A stretch of 64,000 bases of DNA from the NCBI RefSeq assembly GCF_003337575.1, contig NZ_QPJM01000001.1:620001-684000 (forward strand), read 5' to 3'. Of the stretch, positions 1 to 8,220 are shown piece after piece; positions within the stretch are counted from its first letter, which is position 1; every line of letters starts with the position of its first letter. This DNA is from Phyllobacterium bourgognense (lineage in GTDB: Bacteria; Pseudomonadota; Alphaproteobacteria; Rhizobiales; Rhizobiaceae). Position numbers and translations under genes: made by a program. Below the pieces are notes generated by a model that ran no database searches, was not told the origin of the DNA, and saw only the letters and a program-made list of their open reading frames with translations.

Positions 1-668
1 ACCGCCTGGCGCGCACGTTGTTGGAAACCTACGTTGGACCACACGCGAGCGAACAGATACTCGCCGGCGCTACCAGCCGTGGCAGCGGATCGACCGTGGA
101 AGCAGCGATTTTGATCTGCGATCTACGCAATTTCACTGCCATATCGGACGCCTGGCCACGCGACGACGTGATCGAGCTTCTAAATGGCTATTTCGACGCG
201 ATGTCCGAGCCCATTGAGAAGCATGGCGGGGAAATTCTCAAATTCATGGGCGACGGACTTCTGGCGATTTTTCCGCTCAGCAAGTCCACAGCATGCGCCG
301 ATCTTCTCAAGGCGATCAGCGAAGCACAAACAGCGGTCACCGCATTGAATAAAGAGAATTCTGCAGGGGGGCGCGAACCGCTGGCATACGGCATCGGTGT
401 CCACGTAGGAGATGTAATGTACGGCAATATCGGCTCGCGATCGCGGCTTGACTTCACTGTCATTGGGCCAGCTGTCAACATTGCGTCACGCCTCGAGAGT
501 CTTACCAAGCAGATAGGACATTCCGTTCTGCTCTCGGAGGCTTTCGTGAAGTTGGCCGGGGTTGAAACCCAAGTGAAGAGCTTGGGGTCCTATATGCTCA
601 AAGGCCTTGAAAGACCAATCGGTGTGTTTGGAATTCCCACTGACCAAACAGAAAATATGGAAGCTTAG
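1..668 (+). CDS. Class III adenylate/guanylate cyclase, 3' part (5' end outside window)
   Basis: The reading frame is open from the first bases, so this is the C-terminal part of a longer protein; the TTG at 18 is not a convincing start. The catalytic class III cyclase domain, which makes cAMP or cGMP from ATP or GTP, fills the visible part. The metal-binding segment ICDLRNFTAISD comes first, then KFMGDGLLAIF, then YGIGVHVGDVMYGNIG and DFTVIGPAVNIASRLESL, in the usual order. The segment before the domain resembles the linker found in cyclases that carry an N-terminal sensor. Substrate and sensor cannot be told from what is visible. It is followed by about 135 bp of non-coding sequence. Confidence 0.85.
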   Translation, partial: RLARTLLETYVGPHASEQILAGATSRGSGSTVEAAILICDLRNFTAISDAWPRDDVIELLNGYFDAMSEPIEKHGGEILKFMGDGLLAIFPLSKSTACADLLKAISEAQTAVTALNKENSAGGREPLAYGIGVHVGDVMYGNIGSRSRLDFTVIGPAVNIASRLESLTKQIGHSVLLSEAFVKLAGVETQVKSLGSYMLKGLERPIGVFGIPTDQTENMEA

Positions 669-685
669 GAGGTAAGGAAGTCGCT

Positions 686-780
686 TCAACAGCAGCTTGC
701 CGGTTGTGGCGCGGCGTTCCAATAAGGTTTCTATGCCACTGGGTGACGCGGTCGCGAAGCCGATTCTCGGATCGAAATTC
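686..780 (-). pseudogene. Possible 3' remnant of a quinone-oxidoreductase gene
   Basis: Read on the minus strand, the sequence encodes ERRATTGKLLL, like the last residues of zinc-binding quinone oxidoreductases, followed by a run-on. A 24-bp stretch (686-709) is identical to 62056-62079, the last codons and stop region of the intact quinone oxidoreductase near the other end of this window. No other part of such a gene is visible. It is either a short relic of a duplicated 3' end or chance conservation of a common C-terminal motif. Confidence 0.3.
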
Positions 781-804
781 GGACATCGATGGGCAGCGTT
801 GCGT

Positions 805-1656
805 TTACGCCGCCGCGTCCCATCCATTGCGAATATGGCGATGGCCCTCGCGGTAGACCACTTCCGGCGTCTCGGCAAAGTCGCGCCAGACCTTCGTCGC
901 GGCCGCAAGGTCCTTGAGCGCGCGGCCGAAGGCCTCGATCGTCAGCCAACCGTCGTAACCACTCGCGCGCAGTGCCCGGAACGTCTCCGCCCAGGGAATG
1001 TTGCCGCGCCCCGGTACGCCGCGATCGTTCTCCGAAATGTGGACGTGGACGATGCGGCCGCTGTTTCGCATGAAGGCGCCGATGGGATCGGCCTCCTCGA
1101 TATTGCTGTGGAAGGTGTCGTACATGGCGCGGATGTTCGGGTGCCCGACCGCGTCGACATGGGCCGCAAGGGCGTCCATCGTGTTAAACAGGTAACATTC
1201 AAAGCGGTTCAGCGCCTCAAGGCCGATCGTGACGCCGCGCTTTGCCGCGTGATCGCCGATCGTGCGTTGCGAGGAGACCGAGCGCTTGAGTTCCGCCGCT
1301 CTCGGCCCGTTTCCGGAAAATTGGCCGAGGGTTGAATGCAGGGGCCCGCTCAGCATTGGGGCGCCGAGCGCATCGCTGCAGTCGATTGCCCATTTCATGT
1401 ATTCGATGCCGCGTCTCCGGGCGCTGGCGTCGGGGGCGATCAGGTTCATTGAGGGGTCGCCCATGGCGGAAACGGCGGTCCGTTCCAGGCCGATCCGGTC
1501 CAGCAGGTCTCCCAGCCGGCGGTAGTCGTCGGGCATGCCCGAAAAGACCGGGATCTCGACGCCATCGAACCCCGTATCCTTGATGTCGCGCAACAGCCCT
1601 TCATGCTTCCGACCGACGCTCGTCGTCCAGAGGAACATACACATGCCGATCTTCAC
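805..1656 (-). CDS. Sugar isomerase/epimerase, D-tagatose/psicose 3-epimerase type (TIM barrel)
   Basis: A 283-residue xylose-isomerase-like TIM barrel. The four metal ligands expected for D-tagatose/D-psicose 3-epimerases can be placed at E147 (GLEALNRFE), D180 (AMYDTFHSNIEE), H206 (HVHIS) and E241 (TIEAFG). Their spacing of 33, 26 and 35 residues is the same as in the characterised Agrobacterium and Pseudomonas enzymes, so C3 epimerisation of a ketose or a related rare sugar is likely. The start is a GTG at 1656, with AGGAGG seven bases upstream. It is transcribed away from a second epimerase at 2001; the region between carries two FadR-type operators. The exact substrate is unknown. Confidence 0.85.
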   Translation of the reverse strand: MKIGMCMFLWTTSVGRKHEGLLRDIKDTGFDGVEIPVFSGMPDDYRRLGDLLDRIGLERTAVSAMGDPSMNLIAPDASARRRGIEYMKWAIDCSDALGAPMLSGPLHSTLGQFSGNGPRAAELKRSVSSQRTIGDHAAKRGVTIGLEALNRFECYLFNTMDALAAHVDAVGHPNIRAMYDTFHSNIEEADPIGAFMRNSGRIVHVHISENDRGVPGRGNIPWAETFRALRASGYDGWLTIEAFGRALKDLAAATKVWRDFAETPEVVYREGHRHIRNGWDAAA

Positions 1657-1720
1657 GTGTCCTCCTTTCTGGCGCTGTGTGCGCCACGCGTTGTTTCAGT
1701 GTCGCCTAGCAACTCGCTTC

Positions 1721-1737
1721 ATCTGGTAATACCAAAT
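1721..1737. promoter_or_regulatory. FadR-type GntR operator, copy 1
   Basis: ATCTGGTAATACCAAAT is a near-perfect palindrome with the TGGT-N3-ACCA core typical of FadR-subfamily GntR regulators. It differs by one base from the copy at 11697-11713. The FadR-type regulator encoded at 4105-4803 is the obvious candidate ligand. Confidence 0.7.
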
Positions 1738-1897
1738 ATGGAAATCCGGTCAAGCCAATTCGCTGGTTCGGATCGTCCGCAAATTCGCGCAAGAGCAAGA
1801 GAATGAACATTAAACGTCGGCAGAACAAGAGGAATCGCCGTTTTCAACTCCATCTTGCATAGGTTAAAAAATTACGCTAGATCTTCCAGATAACAAG

Positions 1898-1914
1898 AAT
1901 TGGCCAAACCAGAT
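1898..1914. promoter_or_regulatory. FadR-type GntR operator, copy 2 (weaker)
   Basis: The core TGGCCAAACCA with a right half AACCAGAT matches the right half of the strong copy at 11873-11889; the left half is degenerate. Its centre lies 177 bp from copy 1, the same spacing as the other operator pair. Confidence 0.5.
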
Positions 1915-2000
1915 TGCTGGAGGCGATCTGGCTGACGAGAAGGTGACCGGTACCGCCGCCATTGGCGGTCGAGCGCGTTGGAAATCCCTGGGAGGACTTC

Positions 2001-2888
2001 ATGCATCTTTCAACACACAACTGGATGCGGGCGGAACCGCTCGCCGTCACGCTGAGGCGGATCAAGAAATATGGTTACGAAAGCATCGAGATATCCGGCG
2101 AGCCGGCACAATACGACGTCAAGGAGACGCGCGCACTGCTGAATGAATACGGCGTCCGCTGCTGGGGCGCCGTCACGCTGACACTCGGCGAACGCAACCT
2201 TGCCGCCAGGGACGAAGGCCAGCGTGCCAGGTCAGTGGACTATGTCAAGAGCGTCATCACGATGGTCAGCGAACTCGAGGGCGAGATCGTCACCCTTGTA
2301 CCGGCAACTGTGGGCAAGGTGGTGCCGGACGGGACCGAGGAGGAAGAGTGGACGTGGGTGGTGGAGGCCACCAAGGAATGTTTTGCCCATGCCCGGAACA
2401 AGGGCGTGCGCATTGCCGTCGAGCCGCTCAACCGTTTCGAGACCTATTTCTTCAATCGCGCCGCCCAGGCGTTGGCGCTCGCCGATGCCGTCAGCCCCGA
2501 ATGCGGGGTCTGTCTCGATGCTTTTCACCTGAATATCGAGGAGGAAGACATGTATGGGGCGATCCGGCTTGCCGGAAAGCGCCTGTTCGACTTCCACGTC
2601 GCCGACAACAACCGTTTCGCCGCCGGCCTCGGCCAGCTCGACTGGCCAAAGATCATCGGCACGCTGAAAGAGATCGGATACGACGGCGCAGTAACGAACG
2701 AGTTCGTCGCTCCGGTCGATCGCACGCCAGCGGCCAAGTACCCCGACATGGTGGAGCGCAACCCCGTCGATATCCCGCCGGAGCAACTGAAGTTCATCCA
2801 GGACCACGGCTCAAGCCTGCTCACCGAGAAGTTCTACGACGATCAGATGCGGATCACCGCCGAGACGATCCTGCCGCTGATCAGGTAA
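2001..2888 (+). CDS. Sugar isomerase/epimerase, second D-tagatose 3-epimerase-like protein
   Basis: A 295-residue TIM barrel of the xylose-isomerase-like/AP endonuclease 2 fold. Putative metal ligands are E141 (VEPLNRFET), D173 (CLDAFHLNIEEED), H199 (DFHVADN) and E234 (TNEF), with spacing 32-26-35, almost the 3-epimerase pattern. The ATG at 2001 is chosen because GGGAGGAC precedes it; the frame is open further upstream. It is the first gene of a rightward run with the dehydratase, regulator and 2-hydroxyacid dehydrogenase. The sequence is clearly different from the divergent neighbour at 805, so the two enzymes probably act on different intermediates of one sugar or sugar-acid pathway. Confidence 0.85.
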   Translation: MHLSTHNWMRAEPLAVTLRRIKKYGYESIEISGEPAQYDVKETRALLNEYGVRCWGAVTLTLGERNLAARDEGQRARSVDYVKSVITMVSELEGEIVTLVPATVGKVVPDGTEEEEWTWVVEATKECFAHARNKGVRIAVEPLNRFETYFFNRAAQALALADAVSPECGVCLDAFHLNIEEEDMYGAIRLAGKRLFDFHVADNNRFAAGLGQLDWPKIIGTLKEIGYDGAVTNEFVAPVDRTPAAKYPDMVERNPVDIPPEQLKFIQDHGSSLLTEKFYDDQMRITAETILPLIR

Positions 2889-2938
2889 CGAACAATGCCC
2901 GGCGGCCCGCGGGTCGTGAGGGGCGAGGGATCCGACAC

Positions 2939-4108
2939 ATGCGTATCAAGACCGTAGAGGCCTGGTGGGTGAATATCCCCATAGCGGCGAGCCGCCAACA
3001 TCGCAGCGATTTTGGCATGCTGACGACCTTCGATGCTGCGATCCTGCGTATTGAAACGAATGACGGCATCGTCGGCTGGGGCGAGGGGAAGAATGCCGCC
3101 GGCAGTGCAGGTACCTATGGCACGCTGGTCCACATGCTGAACCACGAGGTCGCGCCGAAGCTCATCGGCCGTGACCCTGCCGACATTTCCAGCATATGGG
3201 AGATGCTTTACAATGGCGTGCGTCATGAGATGGCGGCGATTTCGGGTCACTCCATGCCCGAGATCGCGCGGCGTGGCCTGTCCGTCGCAGCCATCAGCGC
3301 GGTCGACATAGCGCTGTGGGACATTCTCGGCAAGTCGCTCGGTGTCCCCGTGTGGAAGCTGCTGGGTGGCCGCAAGGCGGACAGGTTGCCCGCCTATGCC
3401 TCGGGTGGTTGGGAAAGCGCGGACCGGATCGGCGGACAACTCCAATCCTATATCGCCGCCGGCGGTTTCAAATCGGTCAAGATGCGCGTCGGCGCGATGG
3501 ATCGTGCGCCGCATGTCTCGGCGTCGCGGGTTCGGGCCGCCCGCGAGGCGATTGGCCCCGATGTCGACCTTATGGTCGATGCGCACGGCACCTATACGGT
3601 TGCCGAAGCGAAGCGCTTCATCCAGATGGTGACGGATTGCGACCTCGCCTGGTTCGAGGAACCGGTAATCGCCGACGACAAGCCGGGCATGGCGGAGGTG
3701 CGCGCGGCGGGGAACGTGCCGATCGCTGCGGGCGAGAGCGAGGCGACACGGTTTGCATTCCGCGATCTTGCCATCCTGCGGGCCGCCGATATATTTCAGC
3801 CCGATCCGGCCTTCTGCGGTGGCATTACGGAGGCGATGCGCATCAGCTCGCTCGCCAGCGCTTTCAACCTCCGTTTCGCACCGCATCTTTGGGCCGGTGC
3901 GCCCTGTTTCTTCTCCGGCCTGCACTTGTGCGCGGCTTCCCCGGCAAGCTTCGTCATCGAATACTCGCTCGGCGCCAATCCGATGATCCATGATCTTGTC
4001 GAGGACACTGTGTCGGTAAAGGATGGTATGATAGAGATTCCTGATAAACCCGGCTTGGGATTCACGATCAATCAGAAGGTCCTGGAGGCTCACGCGCAAA
4101 GACTGTGA
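2939..4108 (+). CDS. Mandelate racemase/muconate lactonizing family protein (acid-sugar dehydratase candidate)
   Basis: A 389-residue enolase-superfamily enzyme. An N-terminal capping domain (about 1-130) with the AISAVDIALWDILGK segment is followed by the barrel. Mg ligands are D214 (MVDAHG), E240 (AWFEEP) and E266 (AAGES). K181-x-R183 sits where the K-x-K base of the mandelate racemase subgroup is, and D289 (FQPDP) with H316 (APHLWAG) can form the His-Asp dyad. Family members with this set commonly dehydrate aldonic or aldaric acids to 2-keto-3-deoxy acids. The start at 2939 follows GAGGG; the stop overlaps the GTG of the next gene as GTGA, so the two are probably translationally coupled. 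Confidence 0.85.
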   Translation: MRIKTVEAWWVNIPIAASRQHRSDFGMLTTFDAAILRIETNDGIVGWGEGKNAAGSAGTYGTLVHMLNHEVAPKLIGRDPADISSIWEMLYNGVRHEMAAISGHSMPEIARRGLSVAAISAVDIALWDILGKSLGVPVWKLLGGRKADRLPAYASGGWESADRIGGQLQSYIAAGGFKSVKMRVGAMDRAPHVSASRVRAAREAIGPDVDLMVDAHGTYTVAEAKRFIQMVTDCDLAWFEEPVIADDKPGMAEVRAAGNVPIAAGESEATRFAFRDLAILRAADIFQPDPAFCGGITEAMRISSLASAFNLRFAPHLWAGAPCFFSGLHLCAASPASFVIEYSLGANPMIHDLVEDTVSVKDGMIEIPDKPGLGFTINQKVLEAHAQRL

Positions 4109-4803
4109 CGATGAAAGAAAATTCCCTCCTCTCCGATCTCGCGGCATATCTTTTCTCAAATTCGAGCGGCAACGGCCGCACGCCGTCGGAGCGGGAGCTT
4201 GCGGAGCATTTCGGCGTCAGCCGCGGCCAGATCCGCGAGGCGCTGGCGATCCTGGAGGCGATGCGTATCGTCGAGCGCCGGGCCAAGTCGGGTATCTACC
4301 TGACGACTACGGAGGCGAGCGTAGAGGCCATGGCACTTTTTGCCCGCGCCGGCGTGCCGCTTGATCCGATCCTGATCTACGAGACCGTGGAACTCCGCAA
4401 GATCCACGAGATCAAGGCTGCGGAACTCGCCTGCTTGCGAGCAACAGAAGAGAACTACCAGCGCCTGCGCGACATCCTCGCCGCGTCCGAGGCAAAGCTT
4501 GCCGCAGGCGCGGGGCTGGCGCGCGAGGACCGGGATTTCCATCTGGAGATTGTCCGAGCCACCAAGAATAGCGTCTTCTATCGTGTGTGCAGCGTCTACT
4601 ACATGATGGGGGAGCAGCGCCTGCCGATCTATTTTGGCGATGCCGCCCGCAGCCGGCTCTCGCATGAAGAACATATCCGCATCTACGAGGCGCTGCTTGT
4701 CCGCGACGGCAATCTCGCCCAGGCGCTGATGAACGCGCATCTTCAGGGTGCTGAAAGCTATTGGAAGGGTCTCATCGGCGGGCCTGCCGTGGCCGCCGGA
4801 TAG
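4105..4803 (+). CDS. FadR-subfamily GntR transcriptional regulator (FCD domain)
   Basis: A 232-residue regulator with an N-terminal winged helix (PSERELAEHFGVSRGQIREA, about residues 29-48) and an all-helical FCD ligand domain from about residue 85 (ELRKIHEIKAAELA ... DRDFHLEIVRAT ... HEEHIRIYEAL). FCD domains usually bind organic-acid effectors through a metal. The GTG at 4105 overlaps the preceding stop (GTGA); an ATG at 4111 is the alternative. Four TGGT-N3-ACCA palindromes in the regulatory regions at about 1.8 kb and 11.7-11.9 kb fit the FadR consensus, so it probably represses the divergent epimerases and the ABC operon, and releases on a pathway acid. Confidence 0.85.
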   Translation: MTMKENSLLSDLAAYLFSNSSGNGRTPSERELAEHFGVSRGQIREALAILEAMRIVERRAKSGIYLTTTEASVEAMALFARAGVPLDPILIYETVELRKIHEIKAAELACLRATEENYQRLRDILAASEAKLAAGAGLAREDRDFHLEIVRATKNSVFYRVCSVYYMMGEQRLPIYFGDAARSRLSHEEHIRIYEALLVRDGNLAQALMNAHLQGAESYWKGLIGGPAVAAG

Positions 4804-4825
4804 GCGTAACCGGCGAGGAGGGCCG

Positions 4826-5800
4826 ATGAGCTTCATCTTGTCTACACATCCCCTGCATCCCGCTGCCGAGGCCATGCTTAGGGCTGCGGGCGATCTGCGC
4901 GTCGCCTCTGCGCCCGATCCAGAAACGTTGCTGCGAGAAGGATTGGGCGCGGGCATCGTCGTCGTGCGCGCGCCGATCCCGCCGGCCTTCTTCGAGGATG
5001 CACCGGCGCTTCGCGCTGCAATCCGCCATGGCGCCGGGCTCGACATGGTGCCGATGGATGCGGCGAACCGGGCCGGCGTGCTTGTCGCCAACGTGCCGGC
5101 CGTCAATGCGTCGACGGTCGCCGAGTACGTCTTCCTCGTGACGCTGGCCCTGCTTCGGCGCTTCCGCCTGGTGGACCGGGAACTGCGGCAGAAGGGCTGG
5201 GTGGCGGGGCGCGGCCAGGCGGATGGGGCGGCGGACCTGGGCGGCCGCATCATGGGCATCGTCGGTATGGGCAATGTCGGCAAGGCGATTTTCCGGATCG
5301 CGAAGTTCGGTTTCGGCCTGGAGGTGGTCGCCACGAGCCGGTCGCCGGAAGGTGTGCCGGACGGCGCGCGCTTCGTGCCGGTCGACGACCTCGTCGCGAT
5401 GGCCGATATCGTCGTGCTCTGCTGCCCGCTGACGTCGGAGACGACCGGCCTGCTCAATGCCGGGCGCATCGGCCGCATGAAGCCCGGTGCCATTCTGGTC
5501 AACGTCTCGCGCGGCCCGGTGATCGACGACGCGGCGCTGATCAGGGCGCTGCGCGAGGGCCGCATCGGCGGAGCCGCGCTTGACGTCTTCGCGACCCAGC
5601 CCCTTCCGCTCGACCATCCCTATTTCGGCTTCGACAATGTCATCGTCACTCCGCATCTCGCCGGTCTTACGGACGAGAGCATGCTGCGCATGGGAACGGG
5701 CGCGGCAAGCGAAGTCCTGCGCGTCTTGAAGGGCGAACTGCCCGTCAATCTGCGCAATCCCGAAGTGGTCGAGCACTATCGCCGGCGGTTTCCGGCATAG
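4826..5800 (+). CDS. D-isomer-specific 2-hydroxyacid dehydrogenase family protein
   Basis: A 324-residue protein with the two-domain 2-hydroxyacid dehydrogenase fold. The NAD-binding motif is GIVGMGNVG (144-152), the substrate arginine is in NVSRGPVIDD (R229) and the catalytic histidine is in VTPHLAG (H277). The position usually occupied by the assisting glutamate (DVFE) reads DVFATQP, so this Glu is replaced by Ala; the fold and His remain. The ATG at 4826 has GAGGAGGG upstream. It is last in the rightward run and likely reduces or oxidises a 2-keto or 2-hydroxy acid from the same pathway. Confidence 0.8.
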   Translation: MSFILSTHPLHPAAEAMLRAAGDLRVASAPDPETLLREGLGAGIVVVRAPIPPAFFEDAPALRAAIRHGAGLDMVPMDAANRAGVLVANVPAVNASTVAEYVFLVTLALLRRFRLVDRELRQKGWVAGRGQADGAADLGGRIMGIVGMGNVGKAIFRIAKFGFGLEVVATSRSPEGVPDGARFVPVDDLVAMADIVVLCCPLTSETTGLLNAGRIGRMKPGAILVNVSRGPVIDDAALIRALREGRIGGAALDVFATQPLPLDHPYFGFDNVIVTPHLAGLTDESMLRMGTGAASEVLRVLKGELPVNLRNPEVVEHYRRRFPA

Positions 5801-5834
5801 CCGCGGGCTTCTCGCGACATCTCGGACGATGCTG

Positions 5835-6911
5835 TCAGCCCGCGTGCCGCAGGCTGACGCCGCTCCCGCTGTCGAACAGCACGACCTTCTCCGGATTCCA
5901 CGAAAAGCGAACCGTATCCTCGATCCGCAGCACCGTCTGCGCCGGCACGGTCGCCTGGACGAAATTCTCGCCAGTGCGCAGGGTCACGATCTTTTCGACG
6001 CCATGATTCTCCACGTCGTGCACCCGTGCTTCCCCCGGCGCACCGCTGTCGAGGAATAGGTCCTCGGGGCGGATGCCGAAGGTGACCGGGCGACCATCCG
6101 TGACGACGCCGTGAGCGTTGCCGAGCGGCAGCCGGTAGCCCTCGCTAGCCACCGCCTCGCCGCCGGCAAGCGTTCCGGCGATCAGGTTCATCGGCGGCGA
6201 CCCGACCGCGCGCGCGACGAAAGTGTTGACCGGGTGTCGATAGATCTCCTGCGGCGTCCCCGTCTGCACGAGTTGGCCGTTGTTCAACACGCCGATCTTG
6301 TCGCCCATCGACATGGCCTCGATCTGGTCATGTGTGACAAACAGGAACGTCGCGCCGAGGTTCATCTGCAGGTTTTTCAGCTCGGTCCGCAACGCCTCGC
6401 GCAGTTTCGCGTCGAGCGCCGAAAGCGGTTCGTCCATGAGAAAGACGCGCGGCTTGCGCACGATGGCCCGACCGATCGAAACGCGCTGCATCTCGCCGCC
6501 CGACAGCCGGTCCGTCTTGCGCTCGAGCAGGTGCTCGATGCGCAGGGTTTTCGCAACCCGGTCGACGCGTTCCTTGATCTCTGCGGGTTCGACGCGGCGG
6601 ATGCGGGATTTCAATGGAAATTCCAGGTTCTCCCGCACAGTGTAGCGCGGATAGAGCGAATATTGCTGGAGCACCAGAGCTACGTCGCGCTCGGCGGCAC
6701 CCCAGTCGGCGACGTCCTGCCCGTCGATGAAGATCTGGCCTGCCGTCGGTTTTTCGAGACCAGCGATCAGGCGCAACGTCGTCGTCTTGCCGGCGCCGGT
6801 CTGGCCGAGCAGCACGAAGAACTCGCCGTCAGCGATGTCGAGGTTCAGGTTCTTCAACGCTGTATGGTTGCCGAAGGTCTTGGTAATGCCCTTGAGTTCG
6901 ATATGTGCCAT
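5835..6911 (-). CDS. ABC transporter ATP-binding protein (MalK/UgpC type), second ATPase
   Basis: A 358-residue ATPase of the carbohydrate-uptake CUT1 class. Walker A is GQTGAGKT (36-43), the signature is LSGGE (about 136), Walker B is VFLMDEP, and a C-terminal TOBE-type regulatory region (FGIRPEDLFL) follows. Its ATG at 6911 overlaps the stop of the preceding ATPase gene by one base. It is the last gene of the leftward operon that starts at 11549. Two different ATPases in one operon suggests a heterodimer, as in the rhizobial glycerol GlpST system. Confidence 0.9.
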   Translation of the reverse strand: MAHIELKGITKTFGNHTALKNLNLDIADGEFFVLLGQTGAGKTTTLRLIAGLEKPTAGQIFIDGQDVADWGAAERDVALVLQQYSLYPRYTVRENLEFPLKSRIRRVEPAEIKERVDRVAKTLRIEHLLERKTDRLSGGEMQRVSIGRAIVRKPRVFLMDEPLSALDAKLREALRTELKNLQMNLGATFLFVTHDQIEAMSMGDKIGVLNNGQLVQTGTPQEIYRHPVNTFVARAVGSPPMNLIAGTLAGGEAVASEGYRLPLGNAHGVVTDGRPVTFGIRPEDLFLDSGAPGEARVHDVENHGVEKIVTLRTGENFVQATVPAQTVLRIEDTVRFSWNPEKVVLFDSGSGVSLRHAG

Positions 6912-8020
6912 CAGAGTCTGATCCCGAACGACGAGCCAGTCGCCGTGTTGAAGAAATGCGCCTGGGCGGGGTCGATGCGCGCCCATACAGCTTTGCCCGG
7001 ACCGGGCACGAATCCGCTCTTGGTGCGGGCTCTGATCAGCTGGTCGCCGACCTTCAGGTCGACAATATCGTGCGAGCCGAGCGGCTCTATGATATGCGCC
7101 TCGACCGGCATGAAGCCCTCGCGGGCCTCGCGCGAGATGAGAACGCCCTCAGGCCGGACGCCGAGCGTCAGCTTGCCGTTTTCGGCCCTCGCGTCCGAGA
7201 GGCGATTGGCAAGGGCGGCCGGAAACTCGAAGCCCGTTGCCCGACCACCGACCTGCACGCTGGCATGGCCGCCCGTTTCGCTGACGGTCGCCTGCGCCAT
7301 GTTCATCACCGGGCTGCCGACGAACTGGGCGACGAACATGTTGGCGGGCTGCGAGTAGACCTCTTCCGGCGTGCCGACCTGCTGGAGAATGCCCTCGTGC
7401 ATGATGACGATGCGGTCTGCAAGCGACATGGCCTCCACCTGGTCGTGGGTCACGTAGATCGTGGTGGAGCCCTGCTTGATATGCAAACGCTTGATTTCCG
7501 CCCGCATCTCTTCGCGCAACTTGGCGTCCAGCGCACCTATTGGCTCGTCCATCAGCATGGCCTTTGGCCGTCGCACGAGCGCGCGGCCGATCGCAACACG
7601 CTGCATATCGCCGCCTGATAGCGCCGAAGGCTTGTGGCCCAGCAGACCGGTGATGCGCAGCACGCCAGCGATCTCGCGCACCGACGTATCGACATCGTTC
7701 CGGCTTATCCGGGTGGCTCGGAGCGGAAAGGCGATATTCTCGTAGACCGTCATGTGCGGATAGAGCGAGAAAGACTGGAACACCATGGCTATGTCCCGGT
7801 CGGATGCCTTGATATGCTGCACGGGCTGGCCGTCGATCAGGATGTCGCCTTCATCGATGGTCTCGAGGCCTGCGACGGCGCGCAATGTTGTTGTCTTGCC
7901 GCAGCCGGATTGGCCAAGCAGCACGATGAATTCGTTGTCGTCGATGGCGAGGTTAAGGTCCTTGATGACCTGGACGGCACCGAAATATTTCTGGATGCCG
8001 CGAAGTTCGATCTGCGTCAT
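6911..8020 (-). CDS. ABC transporter ATP-binding protein (MalK/UgpC type), first ATPase
   Basis: A 369-residue ATPase with Walker A GQSGCGKT (36-43), signature LSGGD, Walker B AMLMDEP, THDQVEAMSLADR switch region and a C-terminal TOBE domain (LGVRPEGVLI). The ATG at 8020 overlaps the upstream small-protein stop as ATGA. With the neighbouring ATPase it would drive the two permeases encoded upstream. The two ATPases are clearly diverged, so they are probably paired rather than redundant. Confidence 0.9.
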   Translation of the reverse strand: MTQIELRGIQKYFGAVQVIKDLNLAIDDNEFIVLLGQSGCGKTTTLRAVAGLETIDEGDILIDGQPVQHIKASDRDIAMVFQSFSLYPHMTVYENIAFPLRATRISRNDVDTSVREIAGVLRITGLLGHKPSALSGGDMQRVAIGRALVRRPKAMLMDEPIGALDAKLREEMRAEIKRLHIKQGSTTIYVTHDQVEAMSLADRIVIMHEGILQQVGTPEEVYSQPANMFVAQFVGSPVMNMAQATVSETGGHASVQVGGRATGFEFPAALANRLSDARAENGKLTLGVRPEGVLISREAREGFMPVEAHIIEPLGSHDIVDLKVGDQLIRARTKSGFVPGPGKAVWARIDPAQAHFFNTATGSSFGIRL

Positions 8021-8220
8021 GAATGGCTGCCTTCGTCTGGTTGATCGTCCCGCGGGATTTTGGTCGTCACCATGAAGGCGATCAGGCCGACGAGCGTCAT
8101 CGTCATGCCGTAGCGGTGGAGAAACAGGTTCCAGGGCTGGCACAGCGCGATGATGCCGAAGATCATCAGGTACTGCGAACCGGGTTCGAGATATTTCTGA
8201 TTGAGGGCGCGGAAGGTCAT
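8017..8220 (-). CDS. Small two-TM membrane protein within a sugar ABC operon (67 aa)
   Basis: A 67-residue protein beginning MTFRALNQKY. Two hydrophobic segments at about 17-35 and 39-53 are followed by a charged tail (KIPRDDQPDEG). Its ATG overlaps the permease stop (ATGA at 8217-8220) and its stop overlaps the next ATPase start in the same way (8017-8020), so it is translationally coupled on both sides and is very likely real. Its position between permease and ATPases recalls GlpU (DUF2160) in glycerol ABC operons, but I see no clear sequence match. It may be an accessory subunit that stabilises the permease dimer. Confidence 0.8.
   Translation of the reverse strand: MTFRALNQKYLEPGSQYLMIFGIIALCQPWNLFLHRYGMTMTLVGLIAFMVTTKIPRDDQPDEGSHS

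Larger units (their letters stand above)
1657..2000. promoter_or_regulatory. Divergent regulatory region between two epimerase genes
   Basis: This 344-bp non-coding interval holds the promoters of both divergent isomerase genes and two GntR/FadR-type palindromes, centred near 1729 and 1906. The ribosome-binding sites are AGGAGG for the leftward gene and GGGAGGAC for the rightward gene. No small ORF is convincing here. Confidence 0.6.

Noticed and set aside
697-1335. 212-codon plus-strand ORF opposite the first epimerase gene
   Set aside because: Arginine-rich shadow of the minus-strand isomerase, which has clear family motifs and a proper ribosome-binding site.
2843-4159. 438-codon minus-strand ORF opposite the dehydratase gene
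   Set aside because: Long antisense frames are common at this GC content; there is no motif, and the plus strand codes for an enolase-superfamily enzyme.
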